In this document: positions 27,096 through 34,991 of the stretch, piece after piece
Layout: each line of letters opens with the position of its first letter
Position numbering within the stretch: the first letter of the stretch is position 1
Source: Parafannyhessea umbonata
GTDB taxonomy: Bacteria; Actinomycetota; Coriobacteriia; Coriobacteriales; Atopobiaceae
DNA: 64,000 bases
Assembly (NCBI RefSeq): GCF_900105025.1
Contig: NZ_LT629759.1
Location: forward strand, 868,001-932,000
Direction: 5' to 3'
The notes under the pieces: generated by a model
Databases searched by the model: none
What the model was told of the DNA's origin: nothing
The model's input: the letters and a program-made list of their open reading frames with translations, nothing else
Program-made: the position numbers and the translations under genes

Positions 27096-27722
27096 TTACA
27101 TAAGCCGCAGCAGCTTGGGGTAAACCCAACGCTCCATCCACGGCTCGGCCACGTTTGCGAGGACCTCGTCCTTCTCGAACCAGCGAACCGCCTTGTTCTC
27201 GTCCGGCTTCGGGCGGATGGGCTCGGCCAGGTCGGCCTCGATCAGATACGTCAGGTTGAGGTGCAGGTGGCTGCACACGTACGCGCCACGCTTGACGTGG
27301 CCGTTCACGCACAGCGTCTCGAGCGAGACGGGCGACGGCACGGCAAGGCGCGCGTGCGCAAGGCCGGACTCCTCCCCCACCTCGCGCAGCGCCACGCGTG
27401 CCAGGTCAAAGTCGCCGTCCGCATGACCGCCCAGCCACGCCCAGGTGTCGTATATGCGGTGGTATGCCATGAGAACGCGCGTGCGGTCTGCATCGACCAC
27501 CCACGCGGACGCCGTCAGATGCGCCACGTCATTTTCGCGCGTGCTGACGTCGGGGCAGTCGCGGCGCTCGAGCCAGCGCAGAAACAGCTCCTGATCCTTC
27601 TCCTCCTGCTCGCACGTGGGCGAGAAGTGCCTCACGTCTGCCACGAGGCGCTGCCTCTCGTGCGCCCGCGCATCTACCGAGTCGCGCGCGACGCCCTTTT
27701 CACCATCCTGCTCGAACGTCAT
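27096..27722 (-). CDS. Nudix hydrolase
   Basis: The 208-residue protein holds a Nudix box in GGHADGDFDLARVALREVGEESG near residue 118; the catalytic REVGEE core is intact while the first acidic position of the usual GX5E is an Asp. Nudix enzymes cleave nucleoside diphosphates linked to another group; the substrate here is unknown. The preceding HLTASAWVVDADRTRVLM strand is also typical. The ATG at 27722 has the RBS AAAGGTGG. Confidence 0.88.
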   Translation of the reverse strand: MTFEQDGEKGVARDSVDARAHERQRLVADVRHFSPTCEQEEKDQELFLRWLERRDCPDVSTRENDVAHLTASAWVVDADRTRVLMAYHRIYDTWAWLGGHADGDFDLARVALREVGEESGLAHARLAVPSPVSLETLCVNGHVKRGAYVCSHLHLNLTYLIEADLAEPIRPKPDENKAVRWFEKDEVLANVAEPWMERWVYPKLLRLM

Positions 27723-27770
27723 CCGTCCACCTTTCAAACGCGCCCTTGGTACGATGCTAAGGGTAGCAGC

Positions 27771-28415
27771 TCACTCGCAGGTCTCGCGCACCAGCCTCTG
27801 CCCAATCTGGTAGGCGTTCTCCAGGTCCCTCGGGAAGTTCTTCTCGCGCGAGAGCTTCTTTCTCTCGGCGTCGAAGCCCGCCATGTTGTACTTGGAGTAA
27901 TCGGCCACCTGCAGCGTATCGTGGCACGGGTACAGGCATACCTCACCGTTGAGCATCTGGAGCTCGCGCGCGTAGCCCTCGAACGCGTCCTTGTAGAGCT
28001 TGTCATAGAACTCCTTCGACGCGTTCATGCTGACGAAGAGCCCCACGTTCACCTTTCCGGTGAAGTAGTTGCTGTAGTCGTCGTAGGAAAGCGAGCAGAA
28101 GTGCAGCCGCTCCAGTACCTCGAAGTAGCGGCTCGTAGGCCTACCCAGGTATATCGCGGTGCCGATGAGAAGAACGTCCGCCCGGAATATCTTGTCGATG
28201 ATTGGGGACAGGTCGTCCTTCCAGTAGCAGTGGCACCTCTGGGCGCCTTTCCGCTTGCAGAGCATGCAGCTCCTGCAGCCGGTGAAGTTGAGGTCATACA
28301 GGTCTATGTACTCGACCTCGGACCCGGCGCTCTTGGCGCCCTCGGCCGCGGACTTCAAGAGCTTGGCGGTGTTCCATGCCTTCCTCGGGCTTGCGCTGAG
28401 CGCTAGCGTTTGCAA
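27771..28415 (-). CDS. Flavodoxin-like NAD(P)H-dependent FMN oxidoreductase
   Basis: The 214-residue protein has an FMN-binding N terminus (TLALSASPRKAWNTAKLL), a cysteine pattern C-RSCMLCKRKG...CHCY that recalls iron-sulfur flavoproteins, and VLLIGTAIYLGRPTSRYFEVLERL typical of the NADPH-dependent FMN reductase fold. The likely start is a TTG at 28415 with GGAGGGGAG seven bases upstream. It is the first of several flavodoxin-fold genes in this 8-kb redox cluster. Confidence 0.8.
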   Translation of the reverse strand: MQTLALSASPRKAWNTAKLLKSAAEGAKSAGSEVEYIDLYDLNFTGCRSCMLCKRKGAQRCHCYWKDDLSPIIDKIFRADVLLIGTAIYLGRPTSRYFEVLERLHFCSLSYDDYSNYFTGKVNVGLFVSMNASKEFYDKLYKDAFEGYARELQMLNGEVCLYPCHDTLQVADYSKYNMAGFDAERKKLSREKNFPRDLENAYQIGQRLVRETCE

Positions 28416-28650
28416 TCCATGTCTCCCCTCCGCACCAAATGTCGTCACACTTATTCTCTACGAGAAGTCACCGTGTCGGCTACTCAGAGTTCCTGCAGAA
28501 CGCGTATTTGTTGGATTGAAGTACGTCCTAACAGATTCGTTGCGGTCAGTCCTGCGTTGGCCAGGTGGGCTTACTTTCCTTACGATGCTCATGGGGATGC
28601 TGCGCGCGGGTGGCTTCGTCGGCTAGCCGGAAAGCACGGCGGACGTCTTG

Positions 28651-29670
28651 CTACGTTGGGTCGGTCGTGCCTGCAAGGGGTCTCTCCCCCGGCCGCGCGA
28701 GGGGGCCAACGAGCTCGTGGGGGCGGTATGGATCCTCGAGGAAGCCCGCCTCCTCGGCAGAAAGGCTCAAGTCCAGCGCCCTCACGGCGTCGTCCACGCG
28801 GTCGGGCCTGGAGCAGCCCACGATGGGCGCGGCAACCCCACGGGCCCAATGCCACGCGAGCGCAATGTCGGCCATGGGCACGCCTCGCCTTTGCGCCAGC
28901 TCGGCAACGCGCGCGACGACCGGCAAATCCAACTCCCTATCGTGGTCGTACTTCTCGCGCATGGTGGAGTCGGTCTTGGAGCGCCTGCTTTCGGAGTCCC
29001 ACGTCGGACGCGTGAGGTGGCCGCTCGCGAGCGGGCTGTACGGGGTGAGCGACACGCCGTACTGCCGGCACACGGGAATCATCTCGCGCTCGTCCTCGCG
29101 GTACAGCAGGTTGTAGTGGCACTGCATGGCGCTGAACGGGACCCAACCGTTTTCTTGCGCCGCGACCTGCATGTTGTGGAACTGGTAGCCGTACATCGCG
29201 CTCGCGCCCAGTGCCCGCACCTTGCCCGCGCGCACGAGGCCGTCCAGCGCCTCCATGGTCTCCTCGATGGGTGTGTCGTAGTCGAAGCGGTGGATGATGT
29301 AGAGGTCCAGGTAGTCGGTGCCAAGGCGCCGTAGGGTGCCGTCGATTTCGCGCTCTATCGCAGCCTTGGTAAGGTGCCCGAGGCTTCCCTCGTTGAAGAA
29401 CACCTTGCTCGCCAGCACAACGTCCTCGCGCCTCACCCCGAGGTTCTTCAGAGAAGTGCCTATGAACTCCTCGCTCGTACCGTGCGCGTAGCAGTTCGCC
29501 GTGTCGATGAAGTTTACGCCGAGCTCGAGGGCGCGTCTGAGGACGGCCTGCGTTGCCGGCTGGTCGATGACCCACTGGTGAAAGTCGGGAAACACCTTGC
29601 CAAAGCTCATGCCGCCGATGCACACGCGCGATACCTTGATGTCGGTCCTGCCAAGAGTCGCGTACTCCAC
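28651..29670 (-). CDS. Aldo/keto reductase
   Basis: A 339-residue (alpha/beta)8 NADPH-dependent reductase. The catalytic tetrad can be read as Asp in NFIDTANCYAHG, Tyr in the same motif, Lys in VLASKVFFNEG and His in LDLYIIHRFDYD. The cofactor region is IVGCSRPDRVDDAV near the C terminus. The start is GTG at 29670 with the RBS AAAGGAGG. Downstream of an incomplete flavodoxin copy, it is one of three AKR genes within 6 kb. Substrate unknown. Confidence 0.9.
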   Translation of the reverse strand: MEYATLGRTDIKVSRVCIGGMSFGKVFPDFHQWVIDQPATQAVLRRALELGVNFIDTANCYAHGTSEEFIGTSLKNLGVRREDVVLASKVFFNEGSLGHLTKAAIEREIDGTLRRLGTDYLDLYIIHRFDYDTPIEETMEALDGLVRAGKVRALGASAMYGYQFHNMQVAAQENGWVPFSAMQCHYNLLYREDEREMIPVCRQYGVSLTPYSPLASGHLTRPTWDSESRRSKTDSTMREKYDHDRELDLPVVARVAELAQRRGVPMADIALAWHWARGVAAPIVGCSRPDRVDDAVRALDLSLSAEEAGFLEDPYRPHELVGPLARPGERPLAGTTDPT

Positions 29671-29689
29671 GATTGCCTCCTTTCGACAA

Positions 29690-29855
29690 AAAGCCAGCTA
29701 TATCCCAAGCCCATCGACCCACTCGGCAAGGCGACGCCCTGACGGCGAGCCGTTAAGGACGCGGCCGTCGAGCACGCGGGCCTCGGGATGAAGCTTCCTG
29801 ATGCGCTCCGTCGCGCGCGAGATCCCGCTTCCCCCCACTTGTCGCGAAGGGGACC
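29690..29855 (-). pseudogene. 3' fragment of a flavodoxin gene (left copy of a 166-bp direct repeat)
   Basis: This stretch repeats 32772-32936, the 3' end of the intact flavodoxin gene, in the same orientation with about five substitutions and one inserted base. On the minus strand it ends in WVDGLGI and a stop, like the intact VDGLGV. The inserted base lengthens a G run (six instead of five), which shifts the frame, and the 5' two thirds of the gene are missing. It is therefore a dead fragment. It directly precedes the first aldo/keto reductase. Confidence 0.88.
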
Positions 29856-29941
29856 CGGAGACCACGCAAGCGTCTCAGGTGGAAGTGCCCCTGGGGGGTC
29901 TACCACCGCCATTCGTTGCGCTTGCTCTGAGGATTCGTCCT

Positions 29942-31084
29942 CTAGAAGAACGAATTCTCGATCAGCCAATCCGCTGCCTTGTTCACCAACTCCGTCTCAT
30001 CGGTCCCATCAGGGAGGATGGTGCGCGGGTGGGGCACATCACCGTGCATATCGATACCGGCATCGGCAAGAGCACCCCGGAAGTAGTTGTTGTCATCGGA
30101 GAAGCCGGGGTCGGGCTGGATCTGGCAGATGCTGTAGGCCTGGAGGATCGCTGTGGTAGGTACACCATTCCACGTCAATCCGATGAAGCTCTTCATCATA
30201 TGGGGTGTGATAGGCGCACTGTTGCGGTAGATGTCCATGGCACGCCAGAAAGCCAGCTTCTCCTCCTTCGAGAAGCGCTTATCCGCCTGAGCGGTTCGGA
30301 TGTTGTCCTCCATCTGCTCCATGTTCGACATGCCCGACAGGATGGCGATGGTGTCCTCCAGGTCCAAGCTGAAGCGCAGGGACCACGAGGTCATGGAATC
30401 AGCGGGCCGGTAGGAACGAAGGAGCTGCTCGGCCTCTTCGGGCAACGTCGACAGGCCGCCGCCCTTTACCATTTCCATGCCGACCACCGGAAGGCCGTGG
30501 CGGCGAACCACTTCGTAGCACTTAGCCGCTTGGACGAGCTCGCTATCCCAATCAATGGGATTGATGGCCAACTGCACGAACTCCACCTCGGGATGCTCGG
30601 TCAGCAGCCTGTCCAGAAGCTCGGCAGACGCATGGAAGGAGATGCCCAGATGCTTGATGCGCCCTTGGGACTTCCATTCCTTCATGTGCTCGAAGAGGCG
30701 CGTCTTCGGGATGATGCCATCCTCGCCCCCAACGCCCTCGTAGAAGACTGTCTGGATGTCGTGCATCAGGTAGTAATCGATATACTCGACGCCCAGGTTG
30801 TCCAGCTGCGCCTGGAACGTCTCCTCGACCTTGTCCTCGGGCACGAGGTTGAATGTGGGGAACTTCGTCGCGATGGTGAACGAATCGCGCGGATGGCGCT
30901 CCACGATGGACTTGCGGGCAGCCTCTTCGCTCTTGCCTGCATGGTAGGCCGCGCTGGTATCGAAGTAGGTGAACCCCGCCTCTAGGAAGCGGTCCACCAT
31001 GGCGTTCAGCTCTTCGTAGTCGAAGTCCGTCACATCGTCGCTCTTGAGCGGCAGACGCATCATGCCGAAACCTAGTTTCCCCAT
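29942..31084 (-). CDS. Aldo/keto reductase of the large (ferredoxin-like tail) type, cluster motif missing
   Basis: A 380-residue reductase starting MGKLGFGMMRLPLKSDD. Asp and Tyr lie in TYFDTSAAYHAGKSEEA, Lys in IATKFP and His in YYLMHDIQTVFY. Long AKRs of this subgroup usually end in a region with CxxCxxCxxxCP iron-sulfur motifs; here that place (IYRNSAPITPHMMKSFIG) has no cysteine cluster. The protein may thus be an ordinary NADPH reductase with a vestigial tail. Low-GC stretches differ from the neighbouring genes, and it lies between the two copies of the 166-bp repeat, so it may have come in by recombination. Confidence 0.85.
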   Translation of the reverse strand: MGKLGFGMMRLPLKSDDVTDFDYEELNAMVDRFLEAGFTYFDTSAAYHAGKSEEAARKSIVERHPRDSFTIATKFPTFNLVPEDKVEETFQAQLDNLGVEYIDYYLMHDIQTVFYEGVGGEDGIIPKTRLFEHMKEWKSQGRIKHLGISFHASAELLDRLLTEHPEVEFVQLAINPIDWDSELVQAAKCYEVVRRHGLPVVGMEMVKGGGLSTLPEEAEQLLRSYRPADSMTSWSLRFSLDLEDTIAILSGMSNMEQMEDNIRTAQADKRFSKEEKLAFWRAMDIYRNSAPITPHMMKSFIGLTWNGVPTTAILQAYSICQIQPDPGFSDDNNYFRGALADAGIDMHGDVPHPRTILPDGTDETELVNKAADWLIENSFF

Positions 31085-31138
31085 GCTCTTCCCCTTGCTC
31101 TTATTATGACTACGTCACGTATATTTACTTACATTTAC

Positions 31139-31696
31139 TCACGCGGCATCGAAGCTTGCGCTGATGGAGCCGCTTCCCACCACGGCCGCCAAATCCGATG
31201 CATCCGCTATCTTACCGATGCGCGTATAGGCATAGGAGGTGGCGTGGGATTCGTAGAAGACCACCAGGCAGTTGTTCCCATAGAGCATCACATCCCCTGC
31301 CTCGATGGTACCGGGGTTGGATGCGTTGGTCGGGAGCGAGCTGTCCAGATAGACGTACTTCTCGTTCCTGTTGAGCTCACTCATCTCCGTCTGCAGCGGG
31401 AGCATCGCCACGAAGGCTGCCGCCGTCTTATTATCAGCCAGGTCGATGGCGAACTGGTGTCCCTCAACCGAGAGCATGACCGTTGAAATGGACGGGTTCA
31501 TAGAGGACTCCTTCCCTTGCTTGGTAGCAGATGCCGTCGCATCCTGGTTCGCAGAATCAATCTCTTGAGGTGCGATCGCATTCGCGCTGGATTCATTCAC
31601 GCCATTCTTATCGCTGGATTGCTCCTGAGCGCATACTCCAAGGAAGGAGATGAAGAGCACGGACGCTAAGGCAGCTGTCAACAGGATTCTCTTCAC
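31139..31696 (-). CDS. Secreted or lipid-anchored cyclophilin-like domain protein
   Basis: The 185-residue protein starts at a GTG with the RBS GAGGAGGAAGG. A signal peptide (MKRILLTAALASVLFISFLG) ends in LGVC, which could serve as a lipobox, although the Val before Cys is not ideal. A Ser/Asn-rich linker follows, then a cyclophilin-like fold (DUF-type Cyclophil_like) with TVMLSVEGHQFAIDLADNKT, MLPLQTEMSELNRNEKYVYL and GDVMLYGNNCLVVFY. Such proteins often sit beside flavodoxins and aldo/keto reductases. No prolyl isomerase active site is evident. Confidence 0.75.
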   Translation of the reverse strand: MKRILLTAALASVLFISFLGVCAQEQSSDKNGVNESSANAIAPQEIDSANQDATASATKQGKESSMNPSISTVMLSVEGHQFAIDLADNKTAAAFVAMLPLQTEMSELNRNEKYVYLDSSLPTNASNPGTIEAGDVMLYGNNCLVVFYESHATSYAYTRIGKIADASDLAAVVGSGSISASFDAA

Positions 31697-31711
31697 GGGG
31701 GGCCTTCCTCC

Positions 31712-32230
31712 TCACAAGCTCCGGCCGAACTGGCGAACCTCTTCCAGGCTCTGGGGAGAGGACGCGGCTGCGCCGGGATATTCGAAGATGCCACAGTCCT
31801 CCACGCCGTACCAGCCTTGCAGGAACCCATGGTAGATGCGCTCGGCCGCGGCATACACGCCCGAAGATCCGGAATCCAGAATCATGGCCATCTTCTTGCA
31901 TGCCTTCGGGATCTCAAGGGCATAGGTCCGATGGATGGCGCAGTGCAGCTGCCCCGTGAACGAGCCATAGTAGATCGGGCTTGCCAGCACAATCATGTCA
32001 GCGCTGGCGTAATGGGGGTAGATCTGCTGCATGTCATCCTTTTGGATGCATTCGCCGTTCCCTTGGATGTGACACCACTCGCACCCGATGCACCCATGGA
32101 TGTCCATGGAGGCAACGTCGAACACAGTCACTTCATTGCCCGCTTCGCGCGCTCCCTCGGCGAACGCCTGGGCCAACGCGGTCGTATGCCCATTCTTGCG
32201 GGCGCTTCCCTGCAGGACGAGTATCTTCAT
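31712..32230 (-). CDS. Flavodoxin family / NADPH-dependent FMN reductase with Cys motif
   Basis: A 172-residue protein with the FMN phosphate loop KILVLQGSARKNGHTTALA, the iron-sulfur-flavoprotein-like cysteines in HGCIGCEWCHIQGNGECIQ, and VLASPIYYGSFTGQLH. The ATG at 32230 has AGGAAGG nearby. It is very tightly packed with the cyclophilin-like gene upstream and followed by the secreted cyclophilin-like gene. The product probably moves electrons, partner unknown. Confidence 0.85.
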   Translation of the reverse strand: MKILVLQGSARKNGHTTALAQAFAEGAREAGNEVTVFDVASMDIHGCIGCEWCHIQGNGECIQKDDMQQIYPHYASADMIVLASPIYYGSFTGQLHCAIHRTYALEIPKACKKMAMILDSGSSGVYAAAERIYHGFLQGWYGVEDCGIFEYPGAAASSPQSLEEVRQFGRSL

Positions 32231-32231
32231 G

Positions 32232-32591
32232 CTATGCCTTCCTGATCGTGACGTCATAGGACCCCCTCAGCCCGTGCAAGGTCTCGATGGCTCCATCGTC
32301 CAAGCGGCCCATGTTCACCTGGTCCCCATAGGACCCTGAAGCGTCTTCGCCATCGAAGAAGACGGCGAACCAACCGCCGCCGGGGTTGTAGTTGATGTCA
32401 CCGTTCGACCATCCATACCCGACTTGTGCCGCGTCATAGGGAAAGCTCTGCTCCATCTGGCCACAGAAATCCATTCCCGAGGACCCCACATGAACGGAGA
32501 TGGGGAGCGCTTCGAAGAACGCTTTCGCGGTTTCCGAATCGTTCAGTGTTCCCGAGACGATGGTTCCGTCAAAGTCTATCTCAATGTGCAT
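32232..32591 (-). CDS. Cytoplasmic cyclophilin-like fold protein
   Basis: The 119-residue protein has the cyclophilin-like pattern IEIDFDGTIVSGTLNDSETA, ALPISVHVGSSGMDFCGQ, and NPGGGWFAVFFDG, without a signal peptide. It is the soluble counterpart of the secreted domain encoded one gene further on. The RBS is AGGAGG. The stop is 1 base before the next gene's start codon, indicating a single transcript. The molecular role of this fold in bacteria is not established. Confidence 0.75.
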   Translation of the reverse strand: MHIEIDFDGTIVSGTLNDSETAKAFFEALPISVHVGSSGMDFCGQMEQSFPYDAAQVGYGWSNGDINYNPGGGWFAVFFDGEDASGSYGDQVNMGRLDDGAIETLHGLRGSYDVTIRKA

Positions 32592-32609
32592 TTCTGACCT
32601 CCTGCATCT

Positions 32610-32760
32610 TTACGATAGGTTGCGGCCAAGCTCGTAGGCATCCTGCAAGAAAGGTGATGCAGCAGTCATATTAGGATTGCCGCAGCTAAGCCCCAACACC
32701 ATGCCAGCTTCTCAGCGGCGCGCTTCGCCGTGCCTGTGGCGCTGAAGTATGCCGCTAACT
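32610..32760 (-). pseudogene. Fused remnants of flavodoxin-type genes
   Basis: Reading the minus strand, 32700-32757 encodes AYFSATGTAKRAAEKLA, clearly related to the N terminus of the intact flavodoxin (TYFSATGTTESAAKALA) next door. It then runs into unrelated codons and stops. A second piece, 32610-32670, encodes SPFLQDAYELGRNLS and a stop, the kind of C terminus seen in FMN reductases such as the gene at 31712 (EEVRQFGRSL). The stretch looks like a deletion product that joined a 5' and a 3' flavodoxin end. Confidence 0.7.
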
Positions 32761-32771
32761 TATTGCCGCAG

Positions 32772-32936
32772 AAAGCCAGCTACACCCCAAGCCCATCGAC
32801 CCACTCGGCAAGGCGACGCCCTGACGGCGAGCCGTTAAGGACGCGACCGTCGAGCACGCGGGCCTCGGGATGAAGCTTCCTGATGCGCTCCGTAGCGCGA
32901 GAGATCCCGCTTCCCCCACTTGTCGCGAAGGGGACC
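32772..32936 (-). repeat. Right copy of the 166-bp direct repeat (3' end of intact flavodoxin gene)
   Basis: Matches 29690-29855 with about 96 percent identity by eye. Here it forms the functional 3' end of a flavodoxin gene. The two copies are 3.08 kb apart and enclose an aldo/keto reductase, both cyclophilin-like genes and a flavodoxin, so recombination between them would delete that block. Confidence 0.88.
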
Positions 32937-33259
32937 ACGGTCGTGCCCGCAAGGTCCACGGAGTCGAGGAAGCTGTCAACAATCCGGGGCTCCACAGCCC
33001 ACCAGATGGGAAACCCCACCAACACGGCGTCGTAGGCAGAGAGGTCCGGTGCCTTGCCCGCGAGCGAGGGGCGCGAGGACTCGTCATTCCGCTCGGCTGA
33101 CGTTCTACTGGACGCGTCGTTCCAGTCTAGATCGCGCCTCGTGTACCGCTCTTTGGGCTCAATCCGGTAGAGCTCGCCGCCAGTTGCCCTGGCAAGCGCC
33201 TTCGCAGCGCTCTCCGTCGTGCCGGTAGCGCTGAAGTACGTGACGATCATTCTTGTCAT
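32780..33259 (-). CDS. Flavodoxin
   Basis: A 159-residue single-domain flavodoxin. The FMN phosphate-binding loop is VTYFSATGTTESAAKALA at the N terminus, and VLVGFPIWWAVEPRIVDSFL and FATSGGSGI form the ring-binding loops. The sequence ERYTRRDLDWNDASSRTSAE resembles the flavodoxin_4 type that often pairs with aldo/keto reductases. Its last 55 codons are within the repeated 166 bp. The RBS GAGGGAG stands eight bases before the ATG. Confidence 0.9.
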   Translation of the reverse strand: MTRMIVTYFSATGTTESAAKALARATGGELYRIEPKERYTRRDLDWNDASSRTSAERNDESSRPSLAGKAPDLSAYDAVLVGFPIWWAVEPRIVDSFLDSVDLAGTTVVPFATSGGSGISRATERIRKLHPEARVLDGRVLNGSPSGRRLAEWVDGLGV

Positions 33260-33337
33260 AGTGAATACTCCCTCATTTGGATTGGCGCCGTCCGGATGTC
33301 GCGGAATCCGAACCCACCGTTCTCGCCAGGCACGAGA

Positions 33338-33886
33338 CTACTTCCTGTCGAGACGCAGGCATCCCCCGACGCGCTCGCCAAGACTCCAGTACGAGTAGGT
33401 GGGGAACTCGAAGAGGACCGGCGCCACCCTGCCGTAGTCGATCTTTCCCTTCTCGTCCAGGCATGCCTCATCCACGTACGTGTCGTCGATCGCGAGCACG
33501 AAGGTTTCGAAGCCGTCCGTCTCGTACACATCCTCGACGGAGCAGGCAAGCGAGAGGGGCGACTCGTCGACGAGCGGCGCGCCGTCCTCGGCCGCGCTCC
33601 ACGCAAAGTCGCAGGACTTGTCCTCCTTGGCGCCGCTCACGCTGCCCACGTGGTCTGCCGCGCGAAGGAGCTTCTCATCGATCAGGTTGACCGAGCAGGT
33701 GCCGTTCTTGCGGATCCACTGGTTGGTGTAGTGCTGCTTGGCGCAGCTGATGGTCACCCTGTCGTGCCCTATGATGCCGACGTGCGCGACGAGAAGCCAG
33801 TTGGGACCCTTGTCCGTCATGGCACCCACGACCGTCACGGGCGTGGGGTACAGTGCGAGCTTCGATCCAAGGTTCTTCTTTGCCAT
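33338..33886 (-). CDS. Flavin reductase family protein
   Basis: The 182-residue protein matches the FMN-binding split-barrel flavin reductase domain: ALYPTPVTVVGAMTDKGPNW, then HDRVTISCAKQHYTNQWIRKNGTCSVNLI, and FVLAIDDTYVDEACLDEKGKIDY. These proteins reduce flavins or act in hydroxylase systems. It lies between flavodoxin and aldo/keto reductase genes read the same way; its start follows that reductase by 8 bases. Confidence 0.88.
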   Translation of the reverse strand: MAKKNLGSKLALYPTPVTVVGAMTDKGPNWLLVAHVGIIGHDRVTISCAKQHYTNQWIRKNGTCSVNLIDEKLLRAADHVGSVSGAKEDKSCDFAWSAAEDGAPLVDESPLSLACSVEDVYETDGFETFVLAIDDTYVDEACLDEKGKIDYGRVAPVLFEFPTYSYWSLGERVGGCLRLDRK

Positions 33887-33894
33887 TGTCTCTC

Positions 33895-34836
33895 CTAGTC
33901 CATCTTCTTTTCCCAGGCGCGCACGGCGTTGATGCCGAGAGAGTCCGCGACATTTTCGAGCTCGCGCACCTCGTCAGTGGATAGCGCGACGGAGCTTGCA
34001 TTTGCGGCATCCGTCACGTGCGACTCCTTCGTGACGCCCACGATGGGGCGCGTCCCCTTGGCAATCGCCCAGGCGACGGGGACCTGCGCCAACCCCACGC
34101 CATGCGCCTCCGCGACCTTGGCGAGCTCGGCGTTGAGGGTCTCGAGCCTGTCGAGGACCGGGTTGTACTTCTGGGCGCGGGCGGAACCCTCGGGCATGGG
34201 ATGCGACGTGTCGTACTTGCCGGACAGAGCGCCCTGCTCGAGCACCATGTACGACCAGAACTCGACGTCGTTCTGGTGGCACCAATCGAGGATGCCCGAG
34301 TCCTCGGACGGGCGGTTGACGAGGCTGAAGTGGTTCTGCACGGCGCCCAGGCGAAGCCCGTGCTCGCGCAGGATTGCGTCCGCCTGCTTGACCTCTGCGA
34401 GGTTGTGGTTGGAGACACCGATCACGGGGGCGTCCTCCCTGCCCTTGAAGAACGCCGCGAGCTCGGCAATCCAGCGCGGCGCGTCCATCGTGTTGTGCAC
34501 CCAGTACACGTCGAAGTGGTCGAGCCCCATGGTGTGGAGCTGCATCTCGTACATGTCGGCCACGGCGGTCTTGGATGATGCGTCCATGCACTGCGGCGTG
34601 AGCTTGTCGGAAACGCGGTAGTCCTCGCGTGGCAGGTCCTTCAGGAAGCCTGCGAGCATCCTCTCGGACTCGCCCATGCCATAGACGTACGCGGTGTCCC
34701 ACAGGTTGAGGCCCGCGTTCATAGCGACGTCAAACACGGGTCGAAGATCGTCTTCGGCAAGCCCATGCCCAAACGTGCCATCGTTTCCCCAGGCCCAGGC
34801 ACCCAGCACGATCTTAGGGTCCTTCTCGTCGTTCAT
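33895..34836 (-). CDS. Aldo/keto reductase
   Basis: A 313-residue enzyme with LGAWAWGNDGTFGHGLAE at the start, Asp and Tyr in LNLWDTAYVYGMGESE, Lys in VSDKLTP and His in FDVYWVHNTMDAP, and the cofactor motif RPIVGVTKESHV. It faces the MerR-family gene across a short spacer that contains a MerR-type operator, so it is probably the regulated first gene of the redox operon. Substrate unknown; reactive aldehydes would fit the regulator type. Confidence 0.9.
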   Translation of the reverse strand: MNDEKDPKIVLGAWAWGNDGTFGHGLAEDDLRPVFDVAMNAGLNLWDTAYVYGMGESERMLAGFLKDLPREDYRVSDKLTPQCMDASSKTAVADMYEMQLHTMGLDHFDVYWVHNTMDAPRWIAELAAFFKGREDAPVIGVSNHNLAEVKQADAILREHGLRLGAVQNHFSLVNRPSEDSGILDWCHQNDVEFWSYMVLEQGALSGKYDTSHPMPEGSARAQKYNPVLDRLETLNAELAKVAEAHGVGLAQVPVAWAIAKGTRPIVGVTKESHVTDAANASSVALSTDEVRELENVADSLGINAVRAWEKKMD

Positions 34837-34891
34837 CCCTGTCTCCCATCGTCCGAGTTGTGTCTTCCTCGAGTCGCTGGGACGATTCTCA

Positions 34892-34913
34892 GACTTAGAC
34901 TATGGTTTAAGTC
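34892..34913 (-). promoter_or_regulatory. Probable MerR-type operator in the promoter of the aldo/keto reductase operon
   Basis: Inverted repeat GACTTA-N10-TAAGTC. On the minus strand it overlaps TTGACT (-35) and is followed, after an unusually long 19-base spacer, by GAGAAT (-10, 4 of 6). A dyad inside a 19-base spacer is the classic layout of MerR-activated promoters, where the regulator untwists the DNA. Confidence 0.65.
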
Positions 34914-34991
34914 AATATACTTCCTCTAAATTATGAAAGCGGCTTCACATCCAGTGACGGGGTGCGGGGCGCCACCAGGAGGGGAAGCGTT

